From the NCBI GenBank assembly GCA_032433765.1, contig JAVIAB010000092.1, positions 103,770,564-103,834,563 on the forward strand: a stretch of DNA of 64,000 nt, given 5' to 3'. Source of the DNA: Megaustenia siamemsis (taxonomy: Eukaryota > Mollusca > Gastropoda > Stylommatophora > Ariophantidae). The position numbers and the translations under genes are program-made. The notes beneath the pieces were generated by a model. The model searched no databases. It had not been told where the DNA came from and saw only the letters and a list, made by a program, of their open reading frames with translations. Each line of letters opens with the position of its first letter. Positions within the stretch are counted from its first letter, which is position 1. Shown piece after piece: positions 12,200-23,789 of this stretch.

Positions 12200-14160
12200 T
12201 ACCAAGAGAAAAAAATCATACTCTAACTGTTTGGGTAGACTTAGAAAAACAATTTAATAAAGTTTGGAAAAATGGATTAAAAGTCAAGATGAGAAGAAAT
12301 AATATTTGGAAAAATGTACAAATGGATTAGTAACTACCTTGAAAACACAACATCCAGAGTATAAATAAATGGGCCGACCAACTAGAAAAGAACTCTGGAG
12401 CAAGGTGTTCCCCAAGGAGGAGTTTTGTCACCAACATTACTTCTTTTGTGCATAAATGACATTTCAGAGAACATAAAAAAAAAGAGTTCATAGCTCCATA
12501 TTTGCAGACGACTTAGCTCTATGGAGCTCTGAAGAATACAATGTGACAGGAAGTATCCGAATTTAGCAGACCTTGTTCTCATCGATAAAGTGGACACGTG
12601 ACTGACTAGTTAAAATAAATGAAGGAAAATCAACACACATTATTCTCCCTCTCAAGCAAACCTCAGCGCCCCAAAATAAAACTAAATGGTAAAAATCTAC
12701 AACTGGACGAAAACCACAAATTATGTAGGCATAACTTCTGATCGACGTTTAACATGAGACACTCAGACAGAAGGAACTAGACAATGTGGAAAACAAAGGA
12801 TGGCAATCATGAAAAAATTATCTGGTACAACTTGGAGAGCACATGCGAGTGAGCTAAATAGGTTTTACATGGGGTGAGTGAGACCACTTCTAGAGTATGG
12901 TATTGCAGCATAAAAACAGCAACTAAGTCAGATTTCGTGACGATCAACATACTCCAAAACCAAGCAATGAGAAATTATAACTGGTGGTATGAGATCAACA
13001 CCTATGATAGAACTGGAAAAAGAAATAATACATTTGCAATGGAAGACAGAAGAGACACAAGGACTAAACAAAAAGATGAAAAAATCATGACTGAATCATC
13101 TCATGCACTAGAAAAAAATAATTATGACAATTATAGATAGAAGACTAAAGTGGAAAAAAAATTGTGGAATCAACAAAAGCTATGCAGTAAGCAGATACAA
13201 TAAACTATATGACACCAGCTAAACCATTCAAAAATACATACAAACCACTGTGGAGAAAACAGCGTTTTACCGAGCTACTAGATAGTAATTCAGACATATT
13301 GTATAAAAAAAAACAACCTCATTGGGGAAAATAGAAGACGAATAACTCTAAGAAACACTACCCATACTTCTTCTGGACGCATGCCTATACAGATAGATCA
13401 GCAACTAACGCGTCAGAAAATGGAGGAGCAAAAATTATCATATACGTTAAAAATGTAGTACAGTAAACTTTCTGTTGGAACAGGAAAATATTCAAGTAAC
13501 TTTTATACCAGAGGCAGAAGCTCTAAAAGCTGCAGCTGAAACTCTCTTGAAGGAGAAGATTAAAGAAGAAAATATTGTATTTCTCACTGACGCTCTGTCA
13601 GTAGTTACAGCTCTAAGGAGTATTGGAAACGAAGACCTAGACGATCTAAATGAAAGACTGCATAGCAGTAGTCAAAGATTGAGAACTGTGGATCAGTGGA
13701 TTCTATCTCTCTGCAATTTTCCTAGAAGCGAAGTGGCAGACAAGTTGGCAAAGGAAAGTGGTAAATTGTATCCGCCAGATACAATCACAAATTATGAGGA
13801 ACCAGAGAGGTTTGTCAAGAACAAATACATGGACACATGGAACACGAAACACCAGGGCTACCAGAAAAATGATGCCTACTTTCAGTTCAATAGAAAAGAA
13901 AAAGTTACACTTTTTAGACTCCGAATAGGCCACAACGGATTGAAGAACGACAGCATCAACACTCTGATGAATGTGCCTGTGCAACATGCAAAATGCTGAA
14001 CATCTGCAACAATCATGCCCAACATATGTTGAACAGAGAAGGCTCTTGTGGCCACCACCGGTACTATATCGGTACAAGCTGTATGGTGCCGTGACCGACC
14101 TTGAGCTGACGAATGCTTCTTTGAACTTATTAACATTGATGTCTAGAGGTATACGCTGAA
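12200..14160 (+). pseudogene. I-like LINE family F: RT and RNase H, degenerate
   Basis: Plus-strand frames give, in order: TVWVDLEKQFNKVWKNGLK (12220), the RT palm; EQGVPQGGVLSPTLLLL (12400); SIFADDLALWSSEEYN (12500), which holds the catalytic Asp pair; PLLEYGIAA (12890); and an open 174-codon frame at 13475-13999. That frame carries RNase H motifs (EAEALKAAAETL, the Asp in LTDALSVVTAL, and EVADKLAKESGK) followed by LFRLRIGHNGL and a short His/Cys end. The protein would have been RT plus RNase H, as in the I group of LINEs. Many stops lie in the RT part. The 5' end and endonuclease are not seen. Confidence 0.88.
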
Positions 14161-15064
14161 GAAGCAAAAATAATGGGTGCATATTTTCTTTAGCATTATC
14201 TGATAATAAATAATATAGCAGCTACAGAGGCAACGGGAGTATTCTTAACCATACTCCTCATACCAGATTTGTGCTATTAATTCAACACATGAACGCTAGT
14301 TCTGGACATATCAATAAGGTAAATATCACTGAAATGAACATTTTCAGACATTTTATAGAAGTAAACTTGAGAAACAGAAATTAGAAGCGAAGAATTAAGA
14401 AGACAATTAGGAATTATTTCTGCAGTTGGTGCCTGAAGTAATGTTTTACATCATTAAATGATTTTTCCTTATGACAAGATAGAAAGTGCTGGGACATTAA
14501 GACAATCAACAACAAAAGCCACGAAAACAACAGACTGAAAGCCATTCTCCAAAAAAAAGTGAAGTAGGCCGGATACTAAAAACTCGTAAATGCTATAGAA
14601 AAGAAACCCAAAAAAGATATGCACAAGACACCAGCCTATACTTTCCCTCTTGACGCTGAAACGAAAACGTGGAAGGAGGCAAAAGTAGAAATAGAGTTCT
14701 GGACCCAATATTAAGTAAATAGGTTGATTGCAGTTAACACAGTTTGACTGCTGGCGTCTGGGTCACCCATCTAGAGATGACGTACATAAACCTCGTGACT
14801 ATTCCACTTACCCTGGGTGGTCTGCTAAGCAGACTTTTCATTTGATCAAGCCAGTAGGGGTCAAAGAGGGAAGGTAAACTCTGTCACACAGAACAATGCC
14901 ATGACGAAATTGATTGTGTAGCCGAAAAGTTCAAATGTCTAGCCACACAACATAAAAAAGTCAATTTCAGAGACAAAGAAAGAAATAGAAGTAAAAGAAG
15001 AAAAGATCTGATCGCCTCTCAATTATTAAGAAAACATGAAAATAAATCCATAATGGATTATCAA
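14161..15064. other. No recognised gene
   Basis: Mostly A-rich sequence. The minus frame at 14469-14708 is probably chance. A GC-richer patch at 14740-14880 (gctggcgtctgggtcaccc...) could be an unrecognised repeat. Confidence 0.4.
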
Positions 15065-15472
15065 CAAGTACCATGCCTGCTGTGGTAGATGATCATGTCT
15101 CTCCACAACTTTCAATCACAACAGTTATTTATCATTTCTGTTGTTGACCTTCTGCCAAGCCATTATCTTAAGCTGTCTGATATCCTCTTCGTCCCTCATT
15201 TTTTCCCAGTGGTTCTCTTCTCATTACTTGGCCAAAAAATGATGATTGTTTCTTCCTAATATTGGAAATTAGCTCTCTTTTTGCTTTGGTGCTTTCATTA
15301 CGTTTTCATTACTCCTCCTAGCTGCCCATAGTATTCTCAACATTCTTCCGTAAAATCACATTTCTACAGCCTTCAGTGATTTTCTTGTCTATTGTTATAT
15401 TTTCCATGATTCACATCCATATGTTAAGACTGGCTCTACATAATATTTAAGAACTCTTTTTCTTGTTTCTTT
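15065..15472 (-). mobile_element. LINE family D, 3' terminal fragment
   Basis: Reverse complement of the same element end found on the plus strand at 37368-37818: SNENVMK..., RELISNIRKKQS, then a GQVMRREPL-type segment. It encodes only the last part of an RTE-like ORF2. Frameshifted. Confidence 0.8.
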
Positions 15473-16039
15473 TCTATCTATCTATCTATTGATTTCGATA
15501 AATATAGACCAATACATTCTCCTATATGAAGTCAGCAAAAGATATTTTATCTTGTTGGATTGTATGAAATAATAATTCACCAGTCAATCACAAAAGTAGA
15601 AAATCTGTGGAAGCGAATGCCAGTTTCACTTAAAGCACAGAGGAATAGAAAAAAAAAGAACCGATGAATTGAATTTAAGATAAAAATAGACGTAGGGAAA
15701 AGATGAACAGTTGAAAACTATTATGTCAGCCAGGTTAACTTGAAAACTAAGTATAGGAACAATGAACAAAAAAAGTGTAATGAGAACACGGTGTGTTTTG
15801 TGACAAACACAAGAACTGTTTTGTACTGAATAGTTTTACACAATCTCAGTTAAGTCAAAAGGTAACGAATGAACATTGCTATAATCACTTTTAGAAATTT
15901 TTTCTCTGTTTAGGATATACCATTTATCTAGCAGCTTCAACAAATGCAAAGTTATCGCGTACTTCCTTACGGTACACATAATACATGACTACAGAGAAGA
16001 ATCAAATACTGGATAGAACATCCTAATACAAAATGAATG

Positions 16040-16041
<2 letters not shown>
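15473..16041. other. LINE family B remnant, then no recognised gene
   Basis: Positions 15473-15545 keep a TCTATCTATCTATC tail and scattered pieces of the family B 3' end that is intact at the matching place in copy B (62979-63110). The rest is A-rich without features. Confidence 0.6.

Positions 16042-16072
<31 letters not shown>
16042..16072 (+). repeat. (AC)n microsatellite
   Basis: About 15 AC units, ending at cactagttg. Confidence 0.95.
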
Positions 16073-16076
<4 letters not shown>

Positions 16077-16135
16077 TGTCAATGATAAAACTACTATTAG
16101 TACTATCTTTATGGCGTTATATTCCATTTTCTGTG

Positions 16136-16380
16136 GAAAAAAAAACTAGGATAATTCCTGCGGAGAGTATAAAGAAACAGCAGATTACATGGTTTGGCCA
16201 CGTGATAAGGCAGAAAGATTAAAACACAGCACAACGAGTCTTCAACAAACATTGCGAGAACACCAGATCGATGGGTAAGCCACGAAAAATATGGATTGAT
16301 GGAGTATTAGAAACACTAGGAAACATAACAGCAGGATATGCCAACAGAAGAGCAAAAGACCGCAAATTATGTCTTAATAT
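16136..16380 (+). mobile_element. LINE family C, 3' terminal fragment
   Basis: Plus-strand frames give a KKQQIKWFGHVIRQKD-like segment and then ILETLGNITAGYANRRAKDRKL. This matches the ends of the copies at 38985-39310 and 44197-44591. Typical C-terminal end of an RTE-like LINE ORF2, broken by shifts. Confidence 0.75.
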
Positions 16381-16396
16381 AAGATTTTATTATTAT

Positions 16397-18417
16397 CGAT
16401 CTATTGACGATTTCGAGCCGTAACCGGCCCATATAGGCGGAGACCAAGAAAAATTCTCCTATATGAATTTTTTTTCTAGGATTTCTTTTAAAGATATTGT
16501 ATCAAATCTCGCCAATGCTGTCACGTGTTCTGTTCAAGCAATTCTATCTCATTGAAGAAGCCGTCTCCTCTGCTCTTGCCTCTCTCTCAATGTTCTTCTC
16601 AGTGTCTCCCTGGGTCTTCCTCTTTTTTCTTTTACCTGTTGTTTTTCCCATATGAGGGCTTGCTTTTTGCTATTCGATTATTATCTCTTCTCATCACATG
16701 TCCAACGAATGCCATCGTCTTTTCTTATTACTGAAGAAATTATGAATGATTGGCGATTTCTCTAATTTCCTCGTTGTTTTGAATTCGTTCCATGCTAAAC
16801 CAAGTATTTTCCTTAGACATTTATTTTCGAATGCGTTCAACTTTGTTTCTATATCTCTTGTTGTTTTCCAGCTTTCACACGCATACGTAGGGTTGATAGT
16901 ACATTTGATTGAATAGCCTAAGTTTTGTTTTGTGCTAATGATTTTTTGATTTCACAACTTTCAAGGCTTCTGAAAGACATTGCTGCTGAGCTATTCAGAT
17001 TCTAATTTCTTTGACGCGTAACCCCTTCTCGATCATGTGCTTCCAAGATAGATAATTGATTGATTCTCTTCTACTGGTTTGTTTTCCATGTATATTTTGT
17101 CACTTGTTGAATTAAACTTTTCATGACTTTAGTCTTTTCATGATTGACCTCAAGCCCAATTTTGCTGGCTATTGATGATGTTTCATTTTGTGTTTTCCTG
17201 CATCGTTTTTATCTGACTGCTGATGAGAACTATGTCATCAGCAAAGTCGAGGTTCTCCAAATGGTCTCCTTGTATCCATTCGATGCCTTTATTACCAGTG
17301 CGCATTTCTTCATTATGAAGTCCATAACAATTCCAAATAACAAAGGCGATAAAATACATCCTTGTTTAACCCCAGTTTCTATTGGGAAACATTCGCTCAG
17401 TCCTTCCTCTGTTCGAACTGCACATGTGTAACCATCATACATGTCTTTAATAATATTTATGATTTTTGATGGTAAACCATATTGCTTCAGAATTTTCCAC
17501 AGAGAATCTCTATGAATACTATCAAATGCTTTTTTGAAGTCGATGAAGTTAAGTACAAAAGGTTTTTGCTTTTCAATGTGTTCCTCCAATATAAGTCGTA
17601 GAGTGAAAATGTGTTCAAGACAGCTTCTCCCTTTTCTAAACCCAGCCTGTTCTTCACGCATTACTGTATCTATTGAATCCTTTATTCTATTTAGGATGAT
17701 TTTGCAGAATAACTTTGAGGCAACTGACAAAAGTGTCACGCCTCTCCAGTTGTTACAATCTCTAAGATTGCCCTTTTTTGGGATCTTAACAATGATTCCT
17801 TTTTTCCATTTATGAGGCGTCTTCTCCTTTTCCAAATGATGTTAAACATTTTTTGGAGATGTATTAGATTATGGCTATCAATTGCCTTGAGATCTCAGCT
17901 GTTAACTTATCCTCTCCAGCAGCCTTGTTATTGGTCATAAGCTTTAAGGTGGTTTCTATTTCCCTCAAGGTGAAGTCATCTAAATTTACATCTAATTCTG
18001 CTGCTGGTGTTTCAGCTTCAAAATCTATTAAACTGTGGGTAGTGGACGGTTAAGAATTTCTTTGAAGTGTTCCCCCAACGGGCTTTTATGTCTGCGCTTG
18101 TTGTTAGCATTAATCCAGATTTGTCTAGAATTGGTGTTCCACTGGATGTATAGGTGTTTGTCAGCATCTTTTGTACAGTATAAGAGTTCTGCTGTCTCCT
18201 GTAAATGCAGCTGTCTCTGCTTTCTCTGCCAAGTTGTCTAATAAGCTCTTGTATCTCTTCTTGCTGAACTTTCACTTTGTTGTCTAATTCTTGTATGTTG
18301 CTTTTGCCAGAACCTTTCCAAGATCTGTCTTTACATTAGTCATGGCTCTCTTCGCTTCTCTTCTTCTTTGATGTATTTCACGTGGTGTCTGAGATCCAAG
18401 CTCGTTTTTCCATTTTC
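16397..18417 (-). pseudogene. LINE family B: 2-kb reverse-transcriptase copy
   Basis: The longest open stretch is 17230-17835 (201 codons, minus). It carries GIIVKIPKKGNLRDCNNWRG, EEQAGFRKGRSC, FIDFKKAFDSIHRDSLWKIL and ETGVKQGCILSPLLF. FADDIVLIS follows near 17235 after a frameshift. The linker lies upstream (18018-18275). The 3' end carries TATCGATCTATTGACG (an ATAG-type tail on the minus strand). An 11-bp TSD tttattattat occurs at 16386-16396 and 18418-18428. The catalytic Asp residues are present but the gene is frameshifted and lacks its endonuclease. The insertion sits in the tail of LINE family C, so it is younger than that copy. Confidence 0.92.
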
Positions 18418-18572
18418 TTTATTATTATAAACGATTATAAACGATTTTATATTTATATATAAAATAATACATTATTTCAGACCTTGACGCAGAAAGAAAA
18501 ATGAGATAAGAAAGAAGTTCCATTTTCTCGGATATTCGAAGAGGTAAAAATTGGGAGCTGAAATTAAATTCC

Positions 18573-18719
18573 GTATCCTCCCCAATGCAACTGCCACGTG
18601 AAGTATACGTCTCAACTAGTATCCTCCCAATGCAACTGCCACGTGAAGTATACGTCTCAACTAATATCCTCCCCAATGCAACTGCCACGTGAAGTATACG
18701 TCCTCAACTAATATCCTCC
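18573..18719 (+). repeat. ~46-bp tandem repeat, 3 units
   Basis: Three head-to-tail copies of a unit running tatcctccccaatgcaactg through to tctcaacta, with spacings of about 46, 45 and 47 bp. Each unit contains the palindrome CACGTG. Units differ by single-base indels. Confidence 0.95.
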
Positions 18720-19615
18720 ATGTTTGAAGAAAAAACTGTCCCGTCCTTGATCCTCCGTCCACCTGTCATTGACTGGCAGACATTATATACATTTTCCAAA
18801 GGCCATGTGTTTAAAGAAAGTGGTTCAGCAATCAAAATCACGTGAAATATTATAGACGTAAGGTATAAAAACAATTGGAAAAAGCCATACCTGGGACGAC
18901 AGCCGTAACAAAGAACTAACTGAATACCTCTGTCTATTTCCAACACAAAAAGAATTATGCGAAGATATAACAGACATAACGCGAGACATGAATACAAACA
19001 AACGGCGCTAAACATCGTTATCAAAGCAAAATAAACATACAAACACATTTGCTCAATTGCTGGTAAATAGATATTATAACTGTGTACATACAGACAAAAA
19101 TGATTGTGTACTTCTTAATATAACAATAAACAAGACCCATACAACAATAAATCACCAGATCGCTGACTATAAAACCATGCGTTCACCATTTTTTATGGCG
19201 TGATTTATACCACCGACACACGGTTGCTGACACAAGCTCTAGCATTGTTGTCAGTTTATCATCTAACTTTGTTTCTGGGAGATTTTAAGCGATGACAAAT
19301 GGGAATTAAAACTAAACGGTGCAACTTAAAAGGTGTCATGTATATATTAAATCAATTGCAGTGTCAGTCGCAGCAATCAGTCGCTTGATTTAAAAATCGT
19401 ACTGCGACTTGGATATTTTCTATTAATCAATATCTTCTTGATTCTTGCAGACTGAATGGTAGGATGATATGTTACGATAGATACAAAGAAAGAATGTTCC
19501 CGGTGATAAATAATCTTAAAACACATATGATATTGTATTTCCTCCCAACACAATAAAATAATATACCGACTGCATACAAACATTATTAATTTTGAATTGA
19601 ACATAAATATAACAA
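18720..19615. other. No recognised gene
   Basis: AT-rich. The minus frame at 18704-19048 starts in the tandem repeat and looks like chance. The left TSD of the next LINE begins at 19616. Confidence 0.5.
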
Positions 19616-19628
19616 ATGCAGAAGTCAT

Positions 19629-20413
19629 CATCATCATCATCATCATCATGTGCCATTCCGGTTGGCGTAGGCGATCATGTCCTTCCACAATCTTCTATCC
19701 GCAGTGCATCGTATCAGTTTTGTAGACTGCTTGCAATGCTATGACACCAAGCTATCTAGTATTTTTCTCGTTGTCGTCCGCAATCTCTCTTTCCTTGTAT
19801 TTTTCCAGTTGTAACCAAGTATTCCAACTTTCCTCTTCTCATGATGTACCCAAAAATGTTGATTGTTTCTTTCTGATGTTTTTTAGGAGCTCCCTTTTGT
19901 GTTGGCCTCTTTGAGAATTTCTTCATTAGTCTTGTTAGCTGTCCAGGGAACTTTCAACGTTCTTCTGAGAAATCCCATCTCTGTGGTCTCTAATCGTCTT
20001 TTCATTTGTTTGTCTACTGTCCATGAATCATACGCTTCCATATATCAGAATTGGTTCTATATAGCACTGATAATTTTTGGGGCATGTTAAAAGACACAAC
20101 AGCCTACTAAAAGTAATATTGGAAGGAAAAATACAAGGTAAAAGAGGCAGAGGCAGACCAAGACTAACATGAACGAGTAACATCAAAAGATGGACAAGTC
20201 AATCTATGTCAGCCTGCACCATCAAAGTAAGAAACAGAGTAGAATGGCGATCCATGGTAGCCAACCTTCGTTGCGGAGAAGGCACGCGATGATGATGATG
20301 AGCACTGATGAACTCTCACTTCTATTGACATAGATTTGTTGCATAAGATAATTTTCATTTTCTGAAATGCTATTTTGGCATGAGCTATTCTGCTTTTTAT
20401 TTCTGTGGTATTT
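19629..20413 (-). pseudogene. LINE family A, 3' fragment with a nested LINE
   Basis: Same 3' end as 8699-10507 and 35493-36283, with a CATCATCAT tail at its left edge. Flanked by a 13-bp TSD atgcagaagtcat at 19616-19628 and 20414-20426; the last CAT may overlap the tail. It is split at 20072-20300 by a plus-strand LINE family H fragment. Encodes only the RT C-terminal region; frameshifted. Confidence 0.93.
20072..20300 (+). mobile_element. LINE family H 3' end nested in LINE A
   Basis: Plus-strand translation FFGHVKRHNSLLKVILEGK..., KRGRGRPRL, then VEWRSMVANLRCGEGT, with a final (GAT)n tail at 20288-20300. A perfect 9-bp TSD agcactgat (20063-20071 and 20301-20309) is carved out of the host LINE sequence. 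229 bp, strongly 5'-truncated. Confidence 0.95.
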
Positions 20414-20426
20414 ATGCAGAAGTCAT

Positions 20427-21399
20427 GACGCTAAATTTAAGTAAGCATACACCAGTCTAAAATGGAAACTAGAAACTTGCGGTAGAAAATATTTACTTGC
20501 TTGTCAGGCATAATAAAACCAGAAGGAGGAGCAATTTGTAATGTTTGTCTCTTATCACAGTCCAAATTTCATTTTAGTTGCATCCCTTGAGTATTCTTGA
20601 ATTGTCGGTACTCGGAAGACGACAGAAAATCATTGCAAGAACTGTAGAGGCAGAGTAACATAAAGTTGGACACATTTTGAACACGATCACAAAGAATATC
20701 CAGATAGAGTTCATAGAATAGAATCTATATTTTTTTTTTATCTATTGTTATCGTACAAGACTCGTCCAGGTGTACCTGGCACTTCTTGCTTCATATGCAC
20801 ATGGCCAAGGGCAAGAAAGAAGAAGAAGCAAAATTTTCCAAGAAGAATAATTCTCCAGCTCACATTCATAAAGAGTTAACCAATGTTCCTGATTATTTCC
20901 CTTTTGAGAATTACCTTTATTTTGTCTCCCGTTTAGCAGAGACGCTTCAAACATTACTCCTCACCTGTAATTACGACGTTCATGGAAGCGACGCGTCGGA
21001 ACTGTTATGACAGGTGATAATTTGCCGCCAGTCTTGCGATGGAATGTGTGACGTGTAAGCTTCTGGATGAACACTGCTACTCATTTCCTGCTACCGGCTA
21101 CGGTTTGGCATGGACGCAGCAAGTAAATTATTAGTTGTCAATAATCCATATATAATAAATGTATCCACACACAAATGCTCATTATGTACTTAATGTCATC
21201 CTATGGATGAAAAAAACATCAAAACTGTGTCAATGGAAATAGGAAAAACGTTTTTTCGTCGTTAGTTGAAATCTATCTCGATATTCAGATGCATGCTGTA
21301 GTCACATTGTACTCGGTGATGTTGACTGACCCAGAGGTAACACTTTGACCTCTGGACAAAAGGTTCCCAGGGTCAAACCCTGCATCAGATGGTGGAAAT
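20427..21399. other. No recognised gene; one unassigned ORF
   Basis: A plus-strand frame with ATGs near 20792-20800 runs to a TGA at 21008-21010, about 70 codons. It begins with a Lys/Glu-rich stretch (MAKGKKEEEAKF) and then a more ordinary hydrophobic/polar mix ending GSDASELL. I do not recognise it. A possible donor-like CAGGTGATA follows the stop. It could be an exon, a gene fragment or chance. The remainder is AT-rich. Confidence 0.3.
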
Positions 21400-21985
21400 T
21401 TTGATCTTGGTTCGATGTCTGGCCCTCTCGGATAACGGCAACAAATAGGAGGCTCCGTGTGGAGTCTATGATACGTTAAAACACATTAGGCAGTTAAAAG
21501 TAGGAAAGAGTAGGCTAAAGATGGCCGATGTCTGACCTTCTCGGATAACGGCAACAAATAGGAGGGTCCGTGTGGAGTCTATGATTCGTTTAAAACACAC
21601 TAGGTAGTTAAAAGTAGGAAAGAGTAGGCTAAAGATGACCGATGTCTGGCCTTCTTGGATAACGGCAACAAATAGGAGGGTCTGTGTGGAGTCTATGATT
21701 CGTTAAAACACATTAGGTAATTAAAAGTAGGAAAGAGTAGGCTAAAGATGGCAATGTCTGGCCTTCTAGGATAACGGCAACAAATAGGAGGGTCCGTGTG
21801 GAGTCTATGATACGTTTAAAACACATTAGGTAGTTAAAAGTAGGGGAGAGCAGGCTAAAGATGGCCAACGTCTGGCTTTCTCGGATAACGGCAACAAATA
21901 GGAGGGACTGTGCGGAGTCTATGATATGTTAAAACACATTAGGTAGTTAAAAGTAGGGAAGAGCAGGCTAAAAATGGCCAATGTC
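21400..21985 (+). repeat. ~113-bp minisatellite, 5 units
   Basis: The phrase ggataacggcaacaaatagg starts at about 21430, 21542, 21657, 21769 and 21883, giving spacings of 112-115 bp. Units also share gtgtggagtctatgat, aaaacacattaggtagttaa and gagtaggctaaa. Differences are single substitutions and 1-2 bp indels. Confidence 0.96.
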
Positions 21986-22444
21986 TGGGCAAAAGTGTTA
22001 AGCATTAAAACCTGTATCAATGTCGAAAACGGATGTGTCGGGCCGAAGGGCGCAGATATCAGGGCTGGCGACACATTAGAGACACGACGCGTCAACGCCT
22101 ACTTAGTGAGTGAGCGCTGAAGAAAAAGAAGTAAACACGCAATCGAGAAATGCTTTGGAGGCTAAAATAATGAGGTTTTACAGAGTGTTAAACATTCCAT
22201 GGGTGAGTTAAAAAGGAGAAAAACCTCCTAAAGAAGTTGTGCTGAGTAAGAGCAAATCAATAAAAACAAATATTAATTACATACAGCAAAAAAAAACAGT
22301 AATTTTTTTTAAGGCAACGTTTTATTGATATATTTATTGTGGTATATCAGGATCAATGCGTTCGAACAGAGAATTGAATTAACGCTCCAGCTTGAAAAGA
22401 GGGTGAAACGATTAACAGAAAACGACTAGTAAACTCTGGTTGAA
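21986..22444. other. No recognised gene; possible repeat end
   Basis: Positions 22020-22140 are GC-richer (cgggccgaagggcgcag...gacacgacgcgtcaacgcc) and may be the end of the element that supplies the 113-bp units. No function assigned. Confidence 0.35.
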
Positions 22445-22550
22445 GATAGGATATATATCCTTGTATTTGTTCACATTGCCACTAATGATAACTATATCAT
22501 CTGCAAAATCATGGTCTTTTTAAAATTGAAATCAACGTATTGTTATAGTG
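22445..22550 (-). pseudogene. Tiny LINE RT fragment with FADD box
   Basis: The minus strand around 22470-22510 encodes FADDIVIISGNVNKYKD, the catalytic Asp-Asp box of a LINE reverse transcriptase, close to the FADDIVLIS of family B at 17235. Only ~35 codons are recognisable. Confidence 0.5.
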
Positions 22551-23789
22551 TGACTCAGCCATGAAGGATAATGGGAAGAGAAGAAAGTGACGACAGACAG
22601 AAGAATAAAAGAATGATGCAATACGACGATGATACAATAGTTGTAGGCGGCAAGCAAATGAAATGAAGACTTAAGGATTAGCAAGGATACGTTAGTCCAC
22701 CAAACCTAGACGCTGTGGCGTAACCAACTATAAGACTGCAAGAAAATCCGAACAGGTGTTCAACCTGAACGTGGAAATCAGACTCTGGCCGATGAAGTTA
22801 CATAACGCAACGACGCTGGACGATGGACTCCCGTCGAACAGGTGTTGACACGAGATAGCTTATCACTAGGGCTGGCCCTGAAACATCATTTGAAGAGCCG
22901 AACCGAGCGAAATCATGAGAAATTCTTATGTCGGTAGTTCCTACCTGTGTCGGCAAGCGCCTTCCAGAGACGGGAGCTTAAGTTGTGAGGGAACAAAGTT
23001 TAGGGAGATTGACAGGTGTCGACAGGGCTCCTAAAGCAATAAGACTGACATAATTAAAAGACGGAGTTAAAGAAATAGTGACTGGAGGCGAGCGAAGGAT
23101 AAGCTGTGTATAGATTAGATTCCCATGATCCTTAGCCAGGTGGGAGTGGCTAAGATGGACACAAAAAGACCCGGAGAAGACTTAGACGACACACAGAACA
23201 GAACCCATAGAACAGAACACACAGAAGAGAACAATGACTTAGACTAAGAGAACTTAGACTCTAGACGCAGCACTTAAATGAACTTAAACCTTTTTCTCAC
23301 AGGAAGCCAGAGACTAGACAGCAATAGTAGAGGAGAGCAAAGGAGATTAGATACCTGCCTCAAGCAGAAGATAGAATTAAGAGTCAGACAGATTAAAAGG
23401 GTCGTCTATTTTGCCTCTTCTTCCACCCAGTCATCTCGCGGGTGGAAACCAGTCAGATGAACAGGAGAAAAGTAGTGAACCTGCCCGAAGTTAGAGTAGG
23501 GTAATCAGGAGTTTGACTAATAGAATTCGCACAGAGATTCTTGTGATTTAGGTTTAGAAGTAAGACCTCAAGGTCTATAAGATCGAGAGTTAACTTGTAT
23601 ACGATAACGAGCGTTACTTGTGAATATACATCGTCAATAGGCTCAACACAGTAACAACAAAGGAACATTTAGATTATAAGAGGACAGTATAGTTTGTTCA
23701 TTAAACGGAACCAGTGGTTAAAGTTTTGAAGTGGATGTCAACAGTAAAGACTATATTATATTTGTTCAAAAACTATGATGAGTTATGTG
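22551..23789. other. Non-coding block of distinct composition
   Basis: About 22640-23700 is less AT-rich and purine-rich on the plus strand, with local short repeats such as agaacagaacccatagaacagaacac near 23205. No protein family is recognised. A solo LTR or the untranslated part of an unknown element is possible, but I could not identify paired ends. Confidence 0.35.
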
